DNA from: CATQGW01 sp965262235
GTDB lineage: Bacteria; Chloroflexota; Dehalococcoidia; Bin125
Direction of reading: 5' to 3'
Length of the DNA: 64,000 nt
NCBI GenBank assembly: GCA_965262235.1
Contig: OZ253504.1
Coordinates: 1,550,001-1,614,000, forward strand
The notes beneath the pieces are model-generated. The model was not told the origin of the DNA. It made no database searches and saw nothing but the letters and a program-made list of their open reading frames with translations. The first letter of the stretch is position 1; each line of letters opens with the position of its first letter. A program made the translations under genes and the position numbers. This document shows, piece after piece, positions 26,854 through 35,785 of the stretch.

Positions 26854-28436
26854 CAGCTGCCTCCTCCGCCTGAAACGAGCGACTTGATGAACAGGTCGCC
26901 GCCGTCCGTGGCTTTTCGGTAATAACGGTATCCGCCCGCCCGCAGACCGGCTGCTCCCCCGGCGGCTGCCGTCGCCGCGTCGTTGGGCGCGACGATCGCC
27001 GCGTGGTCGCGACCGGACACTGACGCCTCGAGGGCTTCACGCAGGCGCGTCGCCAGCTCGGGCGGCGCGCCGCGACGCACGAGCAGCGCGACCAGCCGCG
27101 CGCCTAATTCTGGCGACAGGGTGGCGGCTGCGAGGCCGTCGAGCGCGCCCAACGTGGGGTCCGCGCCTTCTGCGAGCCAGATGATCGCCTCCCCGTGCAG
27201 CCCGGCCCGTACTAGCTCGGCCGCGCGCTCGGCTCCGCCCACCATGGTCAGGACGGCGGCCATTCGCTCCGCATCGTCGCTGCCCGCGCGTCGCAGATGA
27301 ACCCGTTCCACGTCGGTCGGCGCGTAGGGGTAGCCGCTGATCAGCAGGTCTGCGCCGAGCTGTTCAACCTGCAGCTCGCTGAGCCGCAGCGCATCGGCCA
27401 TGCGCGTCGCGCCGCGGCCGCGCACCGCGGTCTGGGCGTCGCCGCCGATCAGCATCGGCGCCACCACGGCGAAGACTTTGTCGACGAGCCGCTGGTCGAG
27501 GAACGAGCCGTGCACATCCCCACCGCCTTCGACCAGCAGCGAGACGACGCCGCAGTCGCAGCCCAGATAGTCCAGCAGTGGGCCGAGCGCGACGCGCCCG
27601 CCGTCCGCGGGCAGCACGACCGCCTGCGCTCCGCGCTCCGCAACGCCGCTGCGCCAGGCAGGATCGGACGCCTCGGTGGTCGCGATCAGCGTTCGTGAGT
27701 GGTGCTGTTCGGTCAGCGCGCGGGCGTCGAGCGGGGTCCGACCGCGGCTATCCAGCACGACGCGCAACGGCTGCGGTACCGGCCCGGTAGCGCCCGCCGG
27801 CCGCGCCGTGAGCTGCGGGTTGTCGACGATGATCGTCTCGACGCCGACGAGGATCGCATCGATCGTCGGGCGCATCCGATGCGCCCAGGCGCGCGTTTCG
27901 GGTCCGCTGATCCAGCGCGAGTCGCCGCTGGTGGAGGCGATCCTGCCATCGAGGCTGGCCGCGAACTTGGCCGTCACGAACGGCCTGCCGGTTCGGCGAT
28001 GGTGGAAGTAGGCCTCATAGTGTGCGGCGCCCTCGATAGCGCCGTCGCCGAGGCTGACGTCGATCCCGGCGTCGCGCAGCTGCGCGAGCCCGCGGCCGTC
28101 CACCTGCGAGTCGGGATCAGGAGTGGCCACGACGACGGCGGTTACGCCAGCCGCGATGATCGCGTCGGTGCAGGGCGGCGTGCGGCCGTGGTGCGCGCAG
28201 GGCTCGAGCGTCACGTACAGCGTCGCCTCACGCGCGGCAGCGCCGGCCGTCTGCAGCGCGACCACCTCCGCGTGTGGTCCGCCGGGTGGCTGGGTTGCGC
28301 CCTCGCCGATCACCTGCCCATCGAGTTCCAGCACCGCGCCGACGGCCGGGTTCGGGCTGGTCGTGCCCAGCGCGGCCCGCGCGAGCCGAAACGCACGGGC
28401 CATCCGCCGCGACGACTGCGCCAGTTCGCTGCTCAT
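26853..28436 (-). CDS. ribD: Bifunctional RibD (deaminase/reductase) with C-terminal extension
   Basis: Performs deamination and side-chain reduction after GTP cyclohydrolase II. The 527-residue protein has the zinc deaminase domain (HAE at 55-57, PCAHHGRTPPC with Cys80 and Cys89) and the reductase domain (FVTAKFAASLDGRIA, LLVEGGGDVHGSF). RibD usually ends near residue 365-370; here about 155 more residues follow. The extension opens VHLRRAGSDDAERMAAVL and ends in GYRYYRKATDGGDLFIKSL, which recalls a degenerate GNAT-like fold, but I cannot assign it. First gene of the rib operon; only 34 bases separate it from the anti-sigma gene, leaving no room for an FMN riboswitch. Confidence 0.93.
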   Translation of the reverse strand: MSSELAQSSRRMARAFRLARAALGTTSPNPAVGAVLELDGQVIGEGATQPPGGPHAEVVALQTAGAAAREATLYVTLEPCAHHGRTPPCTDAIIAAGVTAVVVATPDPDSQVDGRGLAQLRDAGIDVSLGDGAIEGAAHYEAYFHHRRTGRPFVTAKFAASLDGRIASTSGDSRWISGPETRAWAHRMRPTIDAILVGVETIIVDNPQLTARPAGATGPVPQPLRVVLDSRGRTPLDARALTEQHHSRTLIATTEASDPAWRSGVAERGAQAVVLPADGGRVALGPLLDYLGCDCGVVSLLVEGGGDVHGSFLDQRLVDKVFAVVAPMLIGGDAQTAVRGRGATRMADALRLSELQVEQLGADLLISGYPYAPTDVERVHLRRAGSDDAERMAAVLTMVGGAERAAELVRAGLHGEAIIWLAEGADPTLGALDGLAAATLSPELGARLVALLVRRGAPPELATRLREALEASVSGRDHAAIVAPNDAATAAAGGAAGLRAGGYRYYRKATDGGDLFIKSLVSGGGGS

Positions 28437-28470
28437 GCGGCGATTGTCGCACGAGCTCGGCGGCGCGGCG

Positions 28471-29751
28471 TCAGCCGCTGCGGCGGCGCAGGATCTGGAT
28501 GGCGAGAATCGTCGTGGCGAGCAGCGCGAACGCGAGCAGTGCGATCTCGGTCGGCGTCTCCCACGGTTGCTCGGAGCTGGTCTCGTCGGCGACGGGCGCC
28601 GCCGGCTCGATCAGGCGCACGCGAATCTGCGGCGGGTCTTCCTCCGCTTGCGCCTGCGCCTGCTCAGCCGTCACAGCCGCAGGCTCTGCGGGAGCTGCCT
28701 GCGGTTCGGCCGCCGTTGCATCCTGGTCGGCCGCATCCGGCGTCGATTCTGCCGCTGACTCTGCGGCGGGGGCCGCGACGGCTTGCGCTTGGTCCTGCGG
28801 TGCAGCGGAGTCGGCCGCGGCCGGCTCATCATCGGGTTGCATCTGATCGCTCTGGGCATCGCCCTCCGTGTCATCATCGCTCGCTGTCTCAGCCTGAGGC
28901 TCGGCCTCGTCCGCCGCATCCGCGTCGTCGCCGGCGACCCGCTCGCGCGCGGTGACTGCCCGCCGCGCAGGGTCGACCTCGGCCGGCTCAGCCTCTTGAG
29001 CCTGTTCGGCCTGCTGCGAATCGGCGGCCGCCATCTGCACTTGCTGCTCTGCCACTGCCGGCTCGGCGACTGGCTCCTCCTCAGGCTCCGCGACTGCCTC
29101 CTGCTCAAACGCCTCAGCCTGCTGCTCCTGCTCCATCGGCTCCTCTTGCATCACTGCGGCCTGTTGCGCTTGCTGATCGGCGAAATCCGCCTGCTGAGCT
29201 TCCTGCTCCTGCACCCGCTCGGCGACTGAGGCGACCGTCGCCGTTGACTGCTCAAACTGCTCAGCCTGCTCCACCGCTTGCTGCTGCGCCTCCTCGTCCT
29301 GGGCCGCGGCCACGGTGCCCTCGGGCGGCGGCGACGCTGACTGCGTCGCAGCCGATTGTGACTGCGTGGGTCCGCCGGCGCCCGTGTCGAGCGCGTCCCA
29401 GGCGATCACCGCGGCGAGCGCTGCGACCGACGCGACGGCCATCGCCGCCGCGAAGCGCAAGCGCCTGGGCGGCGGCGCCTCGGTGATGGTCAGGCGTTGC
29501 TGCGCCGGCGCGACGTCGGCCGCGCTGAGTTCGAATGAGCGGCTGGGCCGCGCCTCGCGCAGCACGCTGAGCTGTGACTGAATCAGGGCGATGTCTTCGA
29601 CGTACTCGCGGATCTCCGGCGACTGCTCAAACTGCGCCTCGAAGCGCTCGCGTTCTCGCCCCGCCAGCTCCCCGTCGAGGTACGCAGACGCGTCCGCGCG
29701 CCGGCGCCCGCGGAGCGAAATGGTGCGTCGCCAGAGACGCCAGCGGCTCAT
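28471..29751 (-). CDS. Putative anti-sigma factor, membrane protein with Q/A/E-rich outer region
   Basis: A 426-residue protein overlapping the ECF sigma stop by four bases, so almost certainly its anti-sigma factor. Residues about 20-60 resemble the anti-sigma domain (SAYLDGELAGRERERFE) but lack the usual HxxxCxxC zinc residues. A membrane helix follows near residue 100, then some 270 residues of low-complexity Gln/Ala/Glu/Asp sequence outside the cell, and a second C-terminal helix (IALLAFALLATTILAIQIL). The signal sensed is unknown. Confidence 0.78.
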   Translation of the reverse strand: MSRWRLWRRTISLRGRRRADASAYLDGELAGRERERFEAQFEQSPEIREYVEDIALIQSQLSVLREARPSRSFELSAADVAPAQQRLTITEAPPPRRLRFAAAMAVASVAALAAVIAWDALDTGAGGPTQSQSAATQSASPPPEGTVAAAQDEEAQQQAVEQAEQFEQSTATVASVAERVQEQEAQQADFADQQAQQAAVMQEEPMEQEQQAEAFEQEAVAEPEEEPVAEPAVAEQQVQMAAADSQQAEQAQEAEPAEVDPARRAVTARERVAGDDADAADEAEPQAETASDDDTEGDAQSDQMQPDDEPAAADSAAPQDQAQAVAAPAAESAAESTPDAADQDATAAEPQAAPAEPAAVTAEQAQAQAEEDPPQIRVRLIEPAAPVADETSSEQPWETPTEIALLAFALLATTILAIQILRRRSG

Positions 29752-30398
29752 CGCGTCCCCGTTTCGGCCTGCCGGGCTGACTGTTCCTGTAGCGCTTGAC
29801 GCTCGCGAACGCGCGAGAGTTCCCCGCTCTTGAGCATTAGCTGACGCATCCGCCCCCGTCCGCGGTTGATTCGCGACTTGACGGTGCCGATCGACGTGTC
29901 CATCGCGTCGGCAATTTCACGGTAGGACAGACCCTGCACGTCGGAGAGCACGACGGCCAGCCGCTGATCCTCGGGGAGCTGTTCGAGCGCGGCGAGCAGC
30001 GTGCGTCCCGTTTCGGCGTCGAGCGCGACGGCCTCCGGCGAGCGGCCCTGATCGGGCGGCGACCAGGCGTCGCCGTGCTCTTCGACCATCACGTCGAGCG
30101 AGGTGGAGGGCCGACGCTTGCGGCGGCGCAGCTCGTCGCGGCAGCGATTGCCGGCGATTCGCAGCAGCCAGGCCGAGAAGTTGCCGCCGCGGTAGCCGTC
30201 GAGCGCGCGCCAGGCCGAGATCATCGCGTCCTGCGCGGCGTCCTCGGCGGCGGCCGGCGAGCGCAGCATCCCCAGGCAGAGACCGAACACGCGGCGCTCG
30301 TAGCGGCGCACCAGCACGTTGAAGGCGTCGAGCTCGCCCGCCCGCGCACGGTCCGCCAGCGCGTCATCGCCCACGCCGTCGGGCGGCTGATCTGGCAA
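29748..30398 (-). CDS. ECF RNA polymerase sigma factor
   Basis: A 216-residue RpoE-type sigma factor. Region 2 shows YERRVFGLCLGMLRSPAAAEDAAQDA and FSAWLLRIAGNRCRDELRRR; region 4 shows ALEQLPEDQRLAVVL and the helix-turn-helix SYREIADAMDTSIGTVKSRI. Start is TTG 30398 with GAGGA upstream. It is followed, with an ATGA overlap, by its presumed anti-sigma factor. Target promoters are not identifiable. Confidence 0.93.
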   Translation of the reverse strand: MPDQPPDGVGDDALADRARAGELDAFNVLVRRYERRVFGLCLGMLRSPAAAEDAAQDAMISAWRALDGYRGGNFSAWLLRIAGNRCRDELRRRKRRPSTSLDVMVEEHGDAWSPPDQGRSPEAVALDAETGRTLLAALEQLPEDQRLAVVLSDVQGLSYREIADAMDTSIGTVKSRINRGRGRMRQLMLKSGELSRVRERQALQEQSARQAETGTR

Positions 30399-30468
30399 AC
30401 TGTTTCCTCACCCCGCGCCCGTCGCCGCTGCGAGTCTACAGCCGCGCTGATCCCGTCCGGAGCTGATC

Positions 30469-31320
30469 GTGCCACTGGTTTCCGCCCGAGCGCTGGTTCA
30501 GGACGCCGCCGTGTCGCGCCGCGCCGTGGTCGCCGCCAACGTCTCGACGGTTGAGATGGTGCGCGCCGTCACCGCCGCCGCCGAGCTGACCGGGCGTCCC
30601 GTGATCGTGCAGTTCAACCGCGCGGGGTTGGCGCAGATCGGCGGCGTTGCGATCGCCGCCAGCGCCGTGCGCGAACTGGCCCAGCGGGTCGTCGTGCCGG
30701 TCGGTCTGCATCTCGACCACGCCGACACGCTCGAGGAGCTGCGCGCCGCGATCGACGCGGGCATCACCTCGCTCATGATCGACGGTTCGACGCTGCCTTT
30801 CGATCTGCACGTGCAGATCGCGGTCGAGGCGCGCGGGATGCTCGCGTGGGAGGGCCTGCCGCTGGAGGCGGAGCTCGGGCATGTCAGCGGCGCCGAGGAG
30901 GGCGTCACGCTCGCCGAGGCTGCCTGGACCGATCCTGACGAGGCTGCGCGCTTCGTCGCCGCGACGCGGGTCGACTGGCTGGCCGTCGCGGTCGGCAACG
31001 TGCACGGCGGTTCGCCGGCCGAGGGCGGGCTCCAGCGCGAACGACTGCGGGCAATCGCTGAGGCCGTGAACGTCCCGCTGGTGCTGCATGGCGCGTCGGG
31101 CCTGGGCGACGACGATCTCCGCTACGCGGTGGGGCAGCGCGTCGCCAAGATCAACGTCGGCACGTCGCTGCATGAAGCGTTTGCGCGGGGCATGGCCGCG
31201 GGGCTGGCTGAGGCGCCGTCGGATGCGCGCCATGCGCTGCGGGCCGGGGAAGCGTCCCTGCGGGAGGCGGCAACCGCTCTGCTGATCGCGCCCTGGGCGG
31301 TTGAGGGAGCTGCGCTTTAA
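30469..31320 (+). CDS. Class II fructose-bisphosphate aldolase family protein
   Basis: Zinc-dependent aldolase splitting a ketose bisphosphate or related sugar. The 283-residue protein has the metal and substrate motifs GLHLDHADTLEE, SLMIDGS, ELGHVSGAEEG, VAVGNVHGG, LVLHGASGL and KINVGTSLH. Starts at GTG 30469 after a GGAG. At 283 residues it fits the short tagatose/fructose bisphosphate aldolase group. Exact substrate uncertain. Confidence 0.92.
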   Translation: MPLVSARALVQDAAVSRRAVVAANVSTVEMVRAVTAAAELTGRPVIVQFNRAGLAQIGGVAIAASAVRELAQRVVVPVGLHLDHADTLEELRAAIDAGITSLMIDGSTLPFDLHVQIAVEARGMLAWEGLPLEAELGHVSGAEEGVTLAEAAWTDPDEAARFVAATRVDWLAVAVGNVHGGSPAEGGLQRERLRAIAEAVNVPLVLHGASGLGDDDLRYAVGQRVAKINVGTSLHEAFARGMAAGLAEAPSDARHALRAGEASLREAATALLIAPWAVEGAAL

Positions 31321-31388
31321 CTGTATTCTGCGTACCAAATGTCGCCGACGCAGACCGCTTCGACGGCAGCGGGAGCACGGAGACCAGC

Positions 31389-31805
31389 ATGACGTTCAGC
31401 ATCTACCTGACCTTCGAAGACGACTGTCGCGAGGCGTTCGAGTTCTACCGTTCGGTCTTCGGCGGCGAGTTCGACACTCTGCAGACGTTCGGTGACGGCC
31501 CGGCCGATATGGGCGTGTCCGAGGAAACGCGCGACCGGATCATGCACATCTCGCTGCCCGTGCGCGAGGGCGTGCTGATGGGCAGTGACTCCTTTGCAGG
31601 CGGCCCGGTTGTGGGCACCAATTTTTCGATCCACTACGCGGCGAGCAGCCGTGCGGACGCCGACGCGGTCTACGCCAAGCTGTCGGACGGTGGCGACGCG
31701 TCGATGCCGATGCAAGAGATGTTCTGGGGCGCCTACTTCGGCTCCTGCACCGACCGCTTCGGGATCGGCTGGCAGGTCGGCCACGATCCGCGGCCGGAGG
31801 CCTAG
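31389..31805 (+). CDS. VOC/PhnB-like family protein
   Basis: A 138-residue single vicinal-oxygen-chelate domain protein of the PhnB-like type: an N-terminal YLTFEDDCREAFEFYRSVFGGE block, a central GSDSFAGG turn, and C-terminal MFWGAYFGSCTDRFGIGWQV. These proteins are often described as glyoxalase-like, but most have no known reaction. A TGTATTCT extended -10-like element lies at about 31321-31328. Confidence 0.85.
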   Translation: MTFSIYLTFEDDCREAFEFYRSVFGGEFDTLQTFGDGPADMGVSEETRDRIMHISLPVREGVLMGSDSFAGGPVVGTNFSIHYAASSRADADAVYAKLSDGGDASMPMQEMFWGAYFGSCTDRFGIGWQVGHDPRPEA

Positions 31806-31810
31806 GCCGT

Positions 31811-32254
31811 TTAGTCGGCTGTGGCCACCTCGGCGCAGCAGGCCGCCTCAGTCGCCTCGCTCGCGTCGAACAGCGTGATCATCTCGGCGACCGGTGCGTC
31901 GTCGGTGATCGTGTAGACCTCCCAGCGGATCCCGGCCGGGTCCGAGACCCAGACCTTGTCCTGCTCGGCGTGGCAGCAGACGACGCCGTCCTCGATCTCG
32001 GTCGCCATCCCCAGGCCGCCCAGCCGCTGCGTCTCGGCGACCACTTCGGTCGTCGTGTCGACCTCGACCCCGAGATGATTCAGACTGCCGCCGCGGCCGT
32101 CCTCCATCAGCACCAGCTTCAGCGGCGGGTTGTCGATCTCGAAGTTGGCGTAGCCGGGCCGCACCTTGTGCGGCTCGGCGCTGAACAGTTTTCCGTAGAA
32201 CTCGATCGCCGAATCGAGCTCCGCCACGTTGATCGCCAGCTGTACACGCGCCAT
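31811..32254 (-). CDS. ArsI/CadI family VOC dioxygenase-like protein
   Basis: A 147-residue VOC protein close to ArsI/CadI: VRPGYANFEID, PPLKLVL, LNHLGVEV, and vicinal cysteines CCHAEQDK (Cys93-Cys94). Gln5, His60 and Glu112 stand where the iron ligands of ArsI C-As lyase are expected. ArsI cleaves methyl from trivalent organoarsenicals; no other arsenic genes are adjacent, so that activity is an inference. ATG 32254 with GAGGAG upstream is chosen over the longer frame. Confidence 0.85.
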   Translation of the reverse strand: MARVQLAINVAELDSAIEFYGKLFSAEPHKVRPGYANFEIDNPPLKLVLMEDGRGGSLNHLGVEVDTTTEVVAETQRLGGLGMATEIEDGVVCCHAEQDKVWVSDPAGIRWEVYTITDDAPVAEMITLFDASEATEAACCAEVATAD

Positions 32255-32748
32255 TTTGTATCTCCTCGGTGCTTGGTCGGACCGCTTCAGCGTAGCGCCG
32301 GTCCAAGCGAAACGGTGGGTGTCGTAGGGAACGGCGATGCGCCGCAAGCGATTCGATGATCCGTCTCCCCTCGGCCGCCAAGGCCATCACTCTGTCGGCT
32401 CCTCAAGCAACCTCGAACACCGCTCGGCAAGACATCAGCCGTTCGCCCGCCACCGCCGGCGCTCGACCTTCAACACCGTTGCGGCAGGGAGCCCGCTCAT
32501 GATTTGACCATGCGCATGAGAAAAACACGACGTTGCGGGCGTCTCCCCAAGCCGCTGCGCTCCGCTGGGTGCAGGAGAAGGGCCGCAGCTGCGCCGATCG
32601 CGTCAACGCGATCTCAGGTATATTTGGACCAGTGCTAACGGGCTGTGCTGCGGCGCAGCAGCCTTACCGCAGGTGACAGGATGCCGCCCGAGCAAGCAGA
32701 AGTTGCACGGGTTCCCGGCAGCGCAGCGCATTGGTGAGGATGTTGTCG
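32255..32748. other. Long intergenic region upstream of the MMPL gene
   Basis: About 490 bases without a convincing gene. It contains a perfect 8+8 inverted repeat (32596-32613), a TATATT element just after it (about 32620), and a GC hairpin around 32645-32660. It probably holds the regulated promoter of the MMPL transporter; the rest shows nothing I can name. Confidence 0.5.
32596..32613. promoter_or_regulatory. Perfect inverted repeat, operator candidate
   Basis: GATCGCGT-CA-ACGCGATC: two 8-base arms and a 2-base spacer, about 136 bases upstream of the MMPL start and directly before a TATATT sequence. The form suits a dimeric TetR- or MarR-type repressor. No such regulator gene is adjacent. 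Confidence 0.45.
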
Positions 32749-35211
32749 ATGGGTCAACTACTGCACGCGCTGGGCTGGCTCGTCACCGTCCGGCCGCGAA
32801 TCACGCTTGCAGTTCTCGTCGTGATCACCGTCGCGCTCGCGGCAGGAGCCACGCAACGCGCTCCCCAGGCCGACAATCAATCGTTCCTCACTGAAGACAG
32901 TGCTGTGGTGGCCGCGCTGTCGAAGATCGACACCCTCTTCGGGGACCCCGCGCAACAGGTCGCGGTCACGCTGGTGTTTCGCGGTCCAGCGCTCACGCCC
33001 GCCGGGCTGGCGCAGATCGATGGTGTGATCGACACGGTGACATCCGACCCGCGTGTCGCGGATCTACTCGCAGCGGGCGATGAAGTGGTTGCCCCCACGC
33101 GCGTTCTGGCTGCCGTGCTGGGGCAAGACGACTTTGCGGACACGACACAACAGGAGGTTGACGAGGCACTCGAACGGATCGACAGCGAAGCGCGACTCGC
33201 GGGCGCCCGGGCGGCGCTCGGCGCGCTGGTCGGAACCGACGCCGACGGTAGCTCGGTGGCGATCGCCCTGGTACGACTGCGCGGCTCGGGCGACTGGTCG
33301 AGGCTGAGCGAGGCGGAACTGGCAATTCAAGAGATTGCCCGGGAGTCCCAGGGACCGCTCGCGGCGCGCAGCCTGTCGCCCGCGACCATCAACGAGGAGA
33401 GCGCCGCGGCGACAGGCTCGACGATGACGTTGCTGATGGGGCTGGCGCTGCTCGTGATCGCGGCGGTGACCCTCCTCTTCACGCGCTCGTTCTCGGACGT
33501 GTCACTGACGTTGGTCGCCTTGCTGATCACAATCGTGTGGACCGTTGGCGCGCAGGGCTGGCTCGGGCCGAATGCCCTGGGACTGATCGGCCCACCGAAC
33601 ACCCTCACCACCATGGTGCCGGTCATGCTGATCGGCTTGGCCGTCGACTACGCGCTACAGACGATTGCGCTCTATCGCGAGCAACGCAACATCGGCCAAT
33701 CAGTGGCGACAGCGGTGCGGGCGGGGCTGCGCCGGGCAATCATCCCGCTGGCGCTCGCGGCCGCCACGACGACCGCCGGTTTCCTCACAAACCTCACTTC
33801 GCCGATTCCGGCAAACGTCGATTTCGGCGTGATTGCCGGACTGGGGGTCGGCTTCGGCCTGATCGTGATGCTGACGTTGATCCCGGCGGGACGTGCGCTG
33901 ATCGATGGCCGGCGGGAGTCGCGTGGCAGTCTGCCCGCGGCGCGGCCGATGTCCAACGCCCTGCCAGGTATCGCTGCTGCAGCGGCGTTGCTCGGGCGCG
34001 AGTTGGCGCGCAGACCGGCGCCCTACCTCGCCGTCGTGGGTATTGTCACCGTGCTCGCGGGCATCGCGGCCACGCAGATCGATTCGTCGTTCGACACTCG
34101 AGATTTCCTCCCCTCCGGCGGCGACTCTCAGGCAGACCTTGAAACGCTTGACGCGGCGTTCGGCGGCTCGACCGAGGACGTCAATGTTCTGATCGAAGCG
34201 GAAGTGACCGACTCCCGAGCTGTGCTGAACCTGCTCGACTTCACTGACGCCTTCGGCGATGACCTACGGCGTCCACGAGGGGTGGAGGGCGACATCGAGG
34301 CCTCGCTGGGGCTGATCGTGTTTGACTGGATCACCGACAGCGGGATGCCCGGCGACAGATACGATCCTGAACTCCTGGCGATGTTTGAGGGCGCAGCCAC
34401 CGGCGTCCGGGTTGACTCGGCGCGGGCGCAGGCGTTTCTCGACCGCCTCGCTGCCAACGACCCGGAGGCGGTCGCACGTGTTCTCGTCGACGATCCACAA
34501 GGCATCGACACAATGCTGATCCGGTTTCGTGCGCTGACTGGCGACCCTGACCGCACGGCGGCGATGCGCGACGACGTGAACGCGCTGTGGTTCGGCCAGG
34601 AGCATGAATTCACGGCGACATCCACCGCGATAGTCGGTTTGGAGATCTCGGACGGCATCACCGCGAGCCAGACGCGATCGATCGTCACCACCATCGCGGT
34701 CGCACTCGTGATTCTGGTGGTGTTCTTCTGGATCACCCAGGGGCAGCCAGCCCTCGGTTTCATCGCGGTCGTCCCGATCGCGCTTGTGCTGGTCTGGGTA
34801 CTCGGCACGATGTCGCTGCTGGGCATTCCGTACAACGTGGTCACCGCCCTGATCACGGCGCTCTCGATTGGGATCGGCGTCGACTACACCATCCACGTGA
34901 TCCACCGCTACAAGGAGGAATACGCCGAGGTGCGAGACCCGGAGGCCGCCGCCAGCCGCACGCTCGCGACGACGGGCTCGGCGTTGATCGGGTCGGCGCT
35001 CACCACGGCGCTCGGCTTCGGAGTGCTGGCGCTTTCCCCGCTCACGCCCTTTCAGCAATTCGGGCTGGTCACCGCGATCACGATCGCGTACGCATTGATC
35101 GCTGCTGTGCTGGTCGTGCCACCGGCGATGATCGTGTGGGCCGCGTACCAGAACCTGCGCCTGCGCGCCGCAGTTGAGCGAGCGCGCACCCAGCTCGACG
35201 ATCAACCATAG
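32749..35211 (+). CDS. MMPL/RND-family transporter
   Basis: An 820-residue RND-superfamily protein with two repeated halves, each with one N-terminal helix, a large extracytoplasmic domain and five to six membrane helices. Conserved blocks include LIGLAVDYALQ (half 1) and SIGIGVDYTIHVIHRYKEE (half 2), where the Asp in the membrane relays protons. Such proteins export lipids, hopanoids or drugs, or act with bacterial envelope lipids. ATG 32749 is preferred over 32731 or 32740 because GTGAGGA lies at proper spacing. Confidence 0.9.
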   Translation: MGQLLHALGWLVTVRPRITLAVLVVITVALAAGATQRAPQADNQSFLTEDSAVVAALSKIDTLFGDPAQQVAVTLVFRGPALTPAGLAQIDGVIDTVTSDPRVADLLAAGDEVVAPTRVLAAVLGQDDFADTTQQEVDEALERIDSEARLAGARAALGALVGTDADGSSVAIALVRLRGSGDWSRLSEAELAIQEIARESQGPLAARSLSPATINEESAAATGSTMTLLMGLALLVIAAVTLLFTRSFSDVSLTLVALLITIVWTVGAQGWLGPNALGLIGPPNTLTTMVPVMLIGLAVDYALQTIALYREQRNIGQSVATAVRAGLRRAIIPLALAAATTTAGFLTNLTSPIPANVDFGVIAGLGVGFGLIVMLTLIPAGRALIDGRRESRGSLPAARPMSNALPGIAAAAALLGRELARRPAPYLAVVGIVTVLAGIAATQIDSSFDTRDFLPSGGDSQADLETLDAAFGGSTEDVNVLIEAEVTDSRAVLNLLDFTDAFGDDLRRPRGVEGDIEASLGLIVFDWITDSGMPGDRYDPELLAMFEGAATGVRVDSARAQAFLDRLAANDPEAVARVLVDDPQGIDTMLIRFRALTGDPDRTAAMRDDVNALWFGQEHEFTATSTAIVGLEISDGITASQTRSIVTTIAVALVILVVFFWITQGQPALGFIAVVPIALVLVWVLGTMSLLGIPYNVVTALITALSIGIGVDYTIHVIHRYKEEYAEVRDPEAAASRTLATTGSALIGSALTTALGFGVLALSPLTPFQQFGLVTAITIAYALIAAVLVVPPAMIVWAAYQNLRLRAAVERARTQLDDQP

Positions 35212-35506
35212 GCAGCGCGCGCCACTGGCAACCCTGTGCGGCTCCGCTCGGCTACATCGAACACCGCGTCACCCCGCGCGGCGGAACCGTGAGCCCGCGT
35301 CGCGGCAGGGACAGGGATGGCTCGATCCGCCCACCTCGAGCGTCGGTCAGTTCCAAGGTCGCATCCGCACAGCCGCCAAGCCCAACACCACCCTGTCAGG
35401 CCATGAAGCAACAGTGGGGATGCCCTAGCCTGCGCACGCTGGAATACAGGTAACACATGGATTGGGGAGCGGCATGCTCAAACGAATCGCTTCGATTGGC
35501 ATCTGA

Positions 35507-35755
35507 ATGGCGCTCGGTGCGCTCGCGTTAGGGGTGGGCTACGCCGCCCTGAGCGGCGGCACCGATGTCCGGCTCGCGGCGCTGGCGCGCAGTCTGCGCC
35601 TGCACGCCACCTTTGGAACCGACGGCTCTGACGTGCAAGGCGCAACGTTGCTCGTGCTGATCCCGCAACTCAACGACCAAGCGAAGCTGTTGCAGCTCGG
35701 CGAGCACCGGGAGCGGTTCGAAGGCCTGGTCGACGAATTCGAGCAGGGCAACTAG
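35507..35755 (+). CDS. Small hypothetical protein, start region possibly broken
   Basis: An 82-residue protein with an N-terminal hydrophobic segment (MALGALALGVGYAAL) and a soluble rest (LLVLIPQLNDQAKLLQL). A better start exists upstream in the same frame: ATG 35474 with GGGGAG before it, reading MLKRIASIGI and then TGA at 35504-35506, directly followed by ATG 35507. A TGG-to-TGA change would explain this as a broken signal peptide. No family recognised. Confidence 0.5.
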   Translation: MALGALALGVGYAALSGGTDVRLAALARSLRLHATFGTDGSDVQGATLLVLIPQLNDQAKLLQLGEHRERFEGLVDEFEQGN

Positions 35756-35785
35756 GGCCTGTTCACCTGTCCCCGTCCGCCGAAT

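Noticed and set aside
28437..28470. FMN riboswitch before ribD
   Set aside because: The gap is only 34 bases and carries none of the RFN element.
28783..29229. Plus-strand Leu/Arg-rich frame opposite the anti-sigma gene
   Set aside because: It is the complement of the Q/A/E-rich codons and has no homology or ribosome-binding site.
35504..35506. Third selenocysteine codon in the small gene
   Set aside because: No GU-loop stem at the proper distance and no redox motif; an ATG follows directly.
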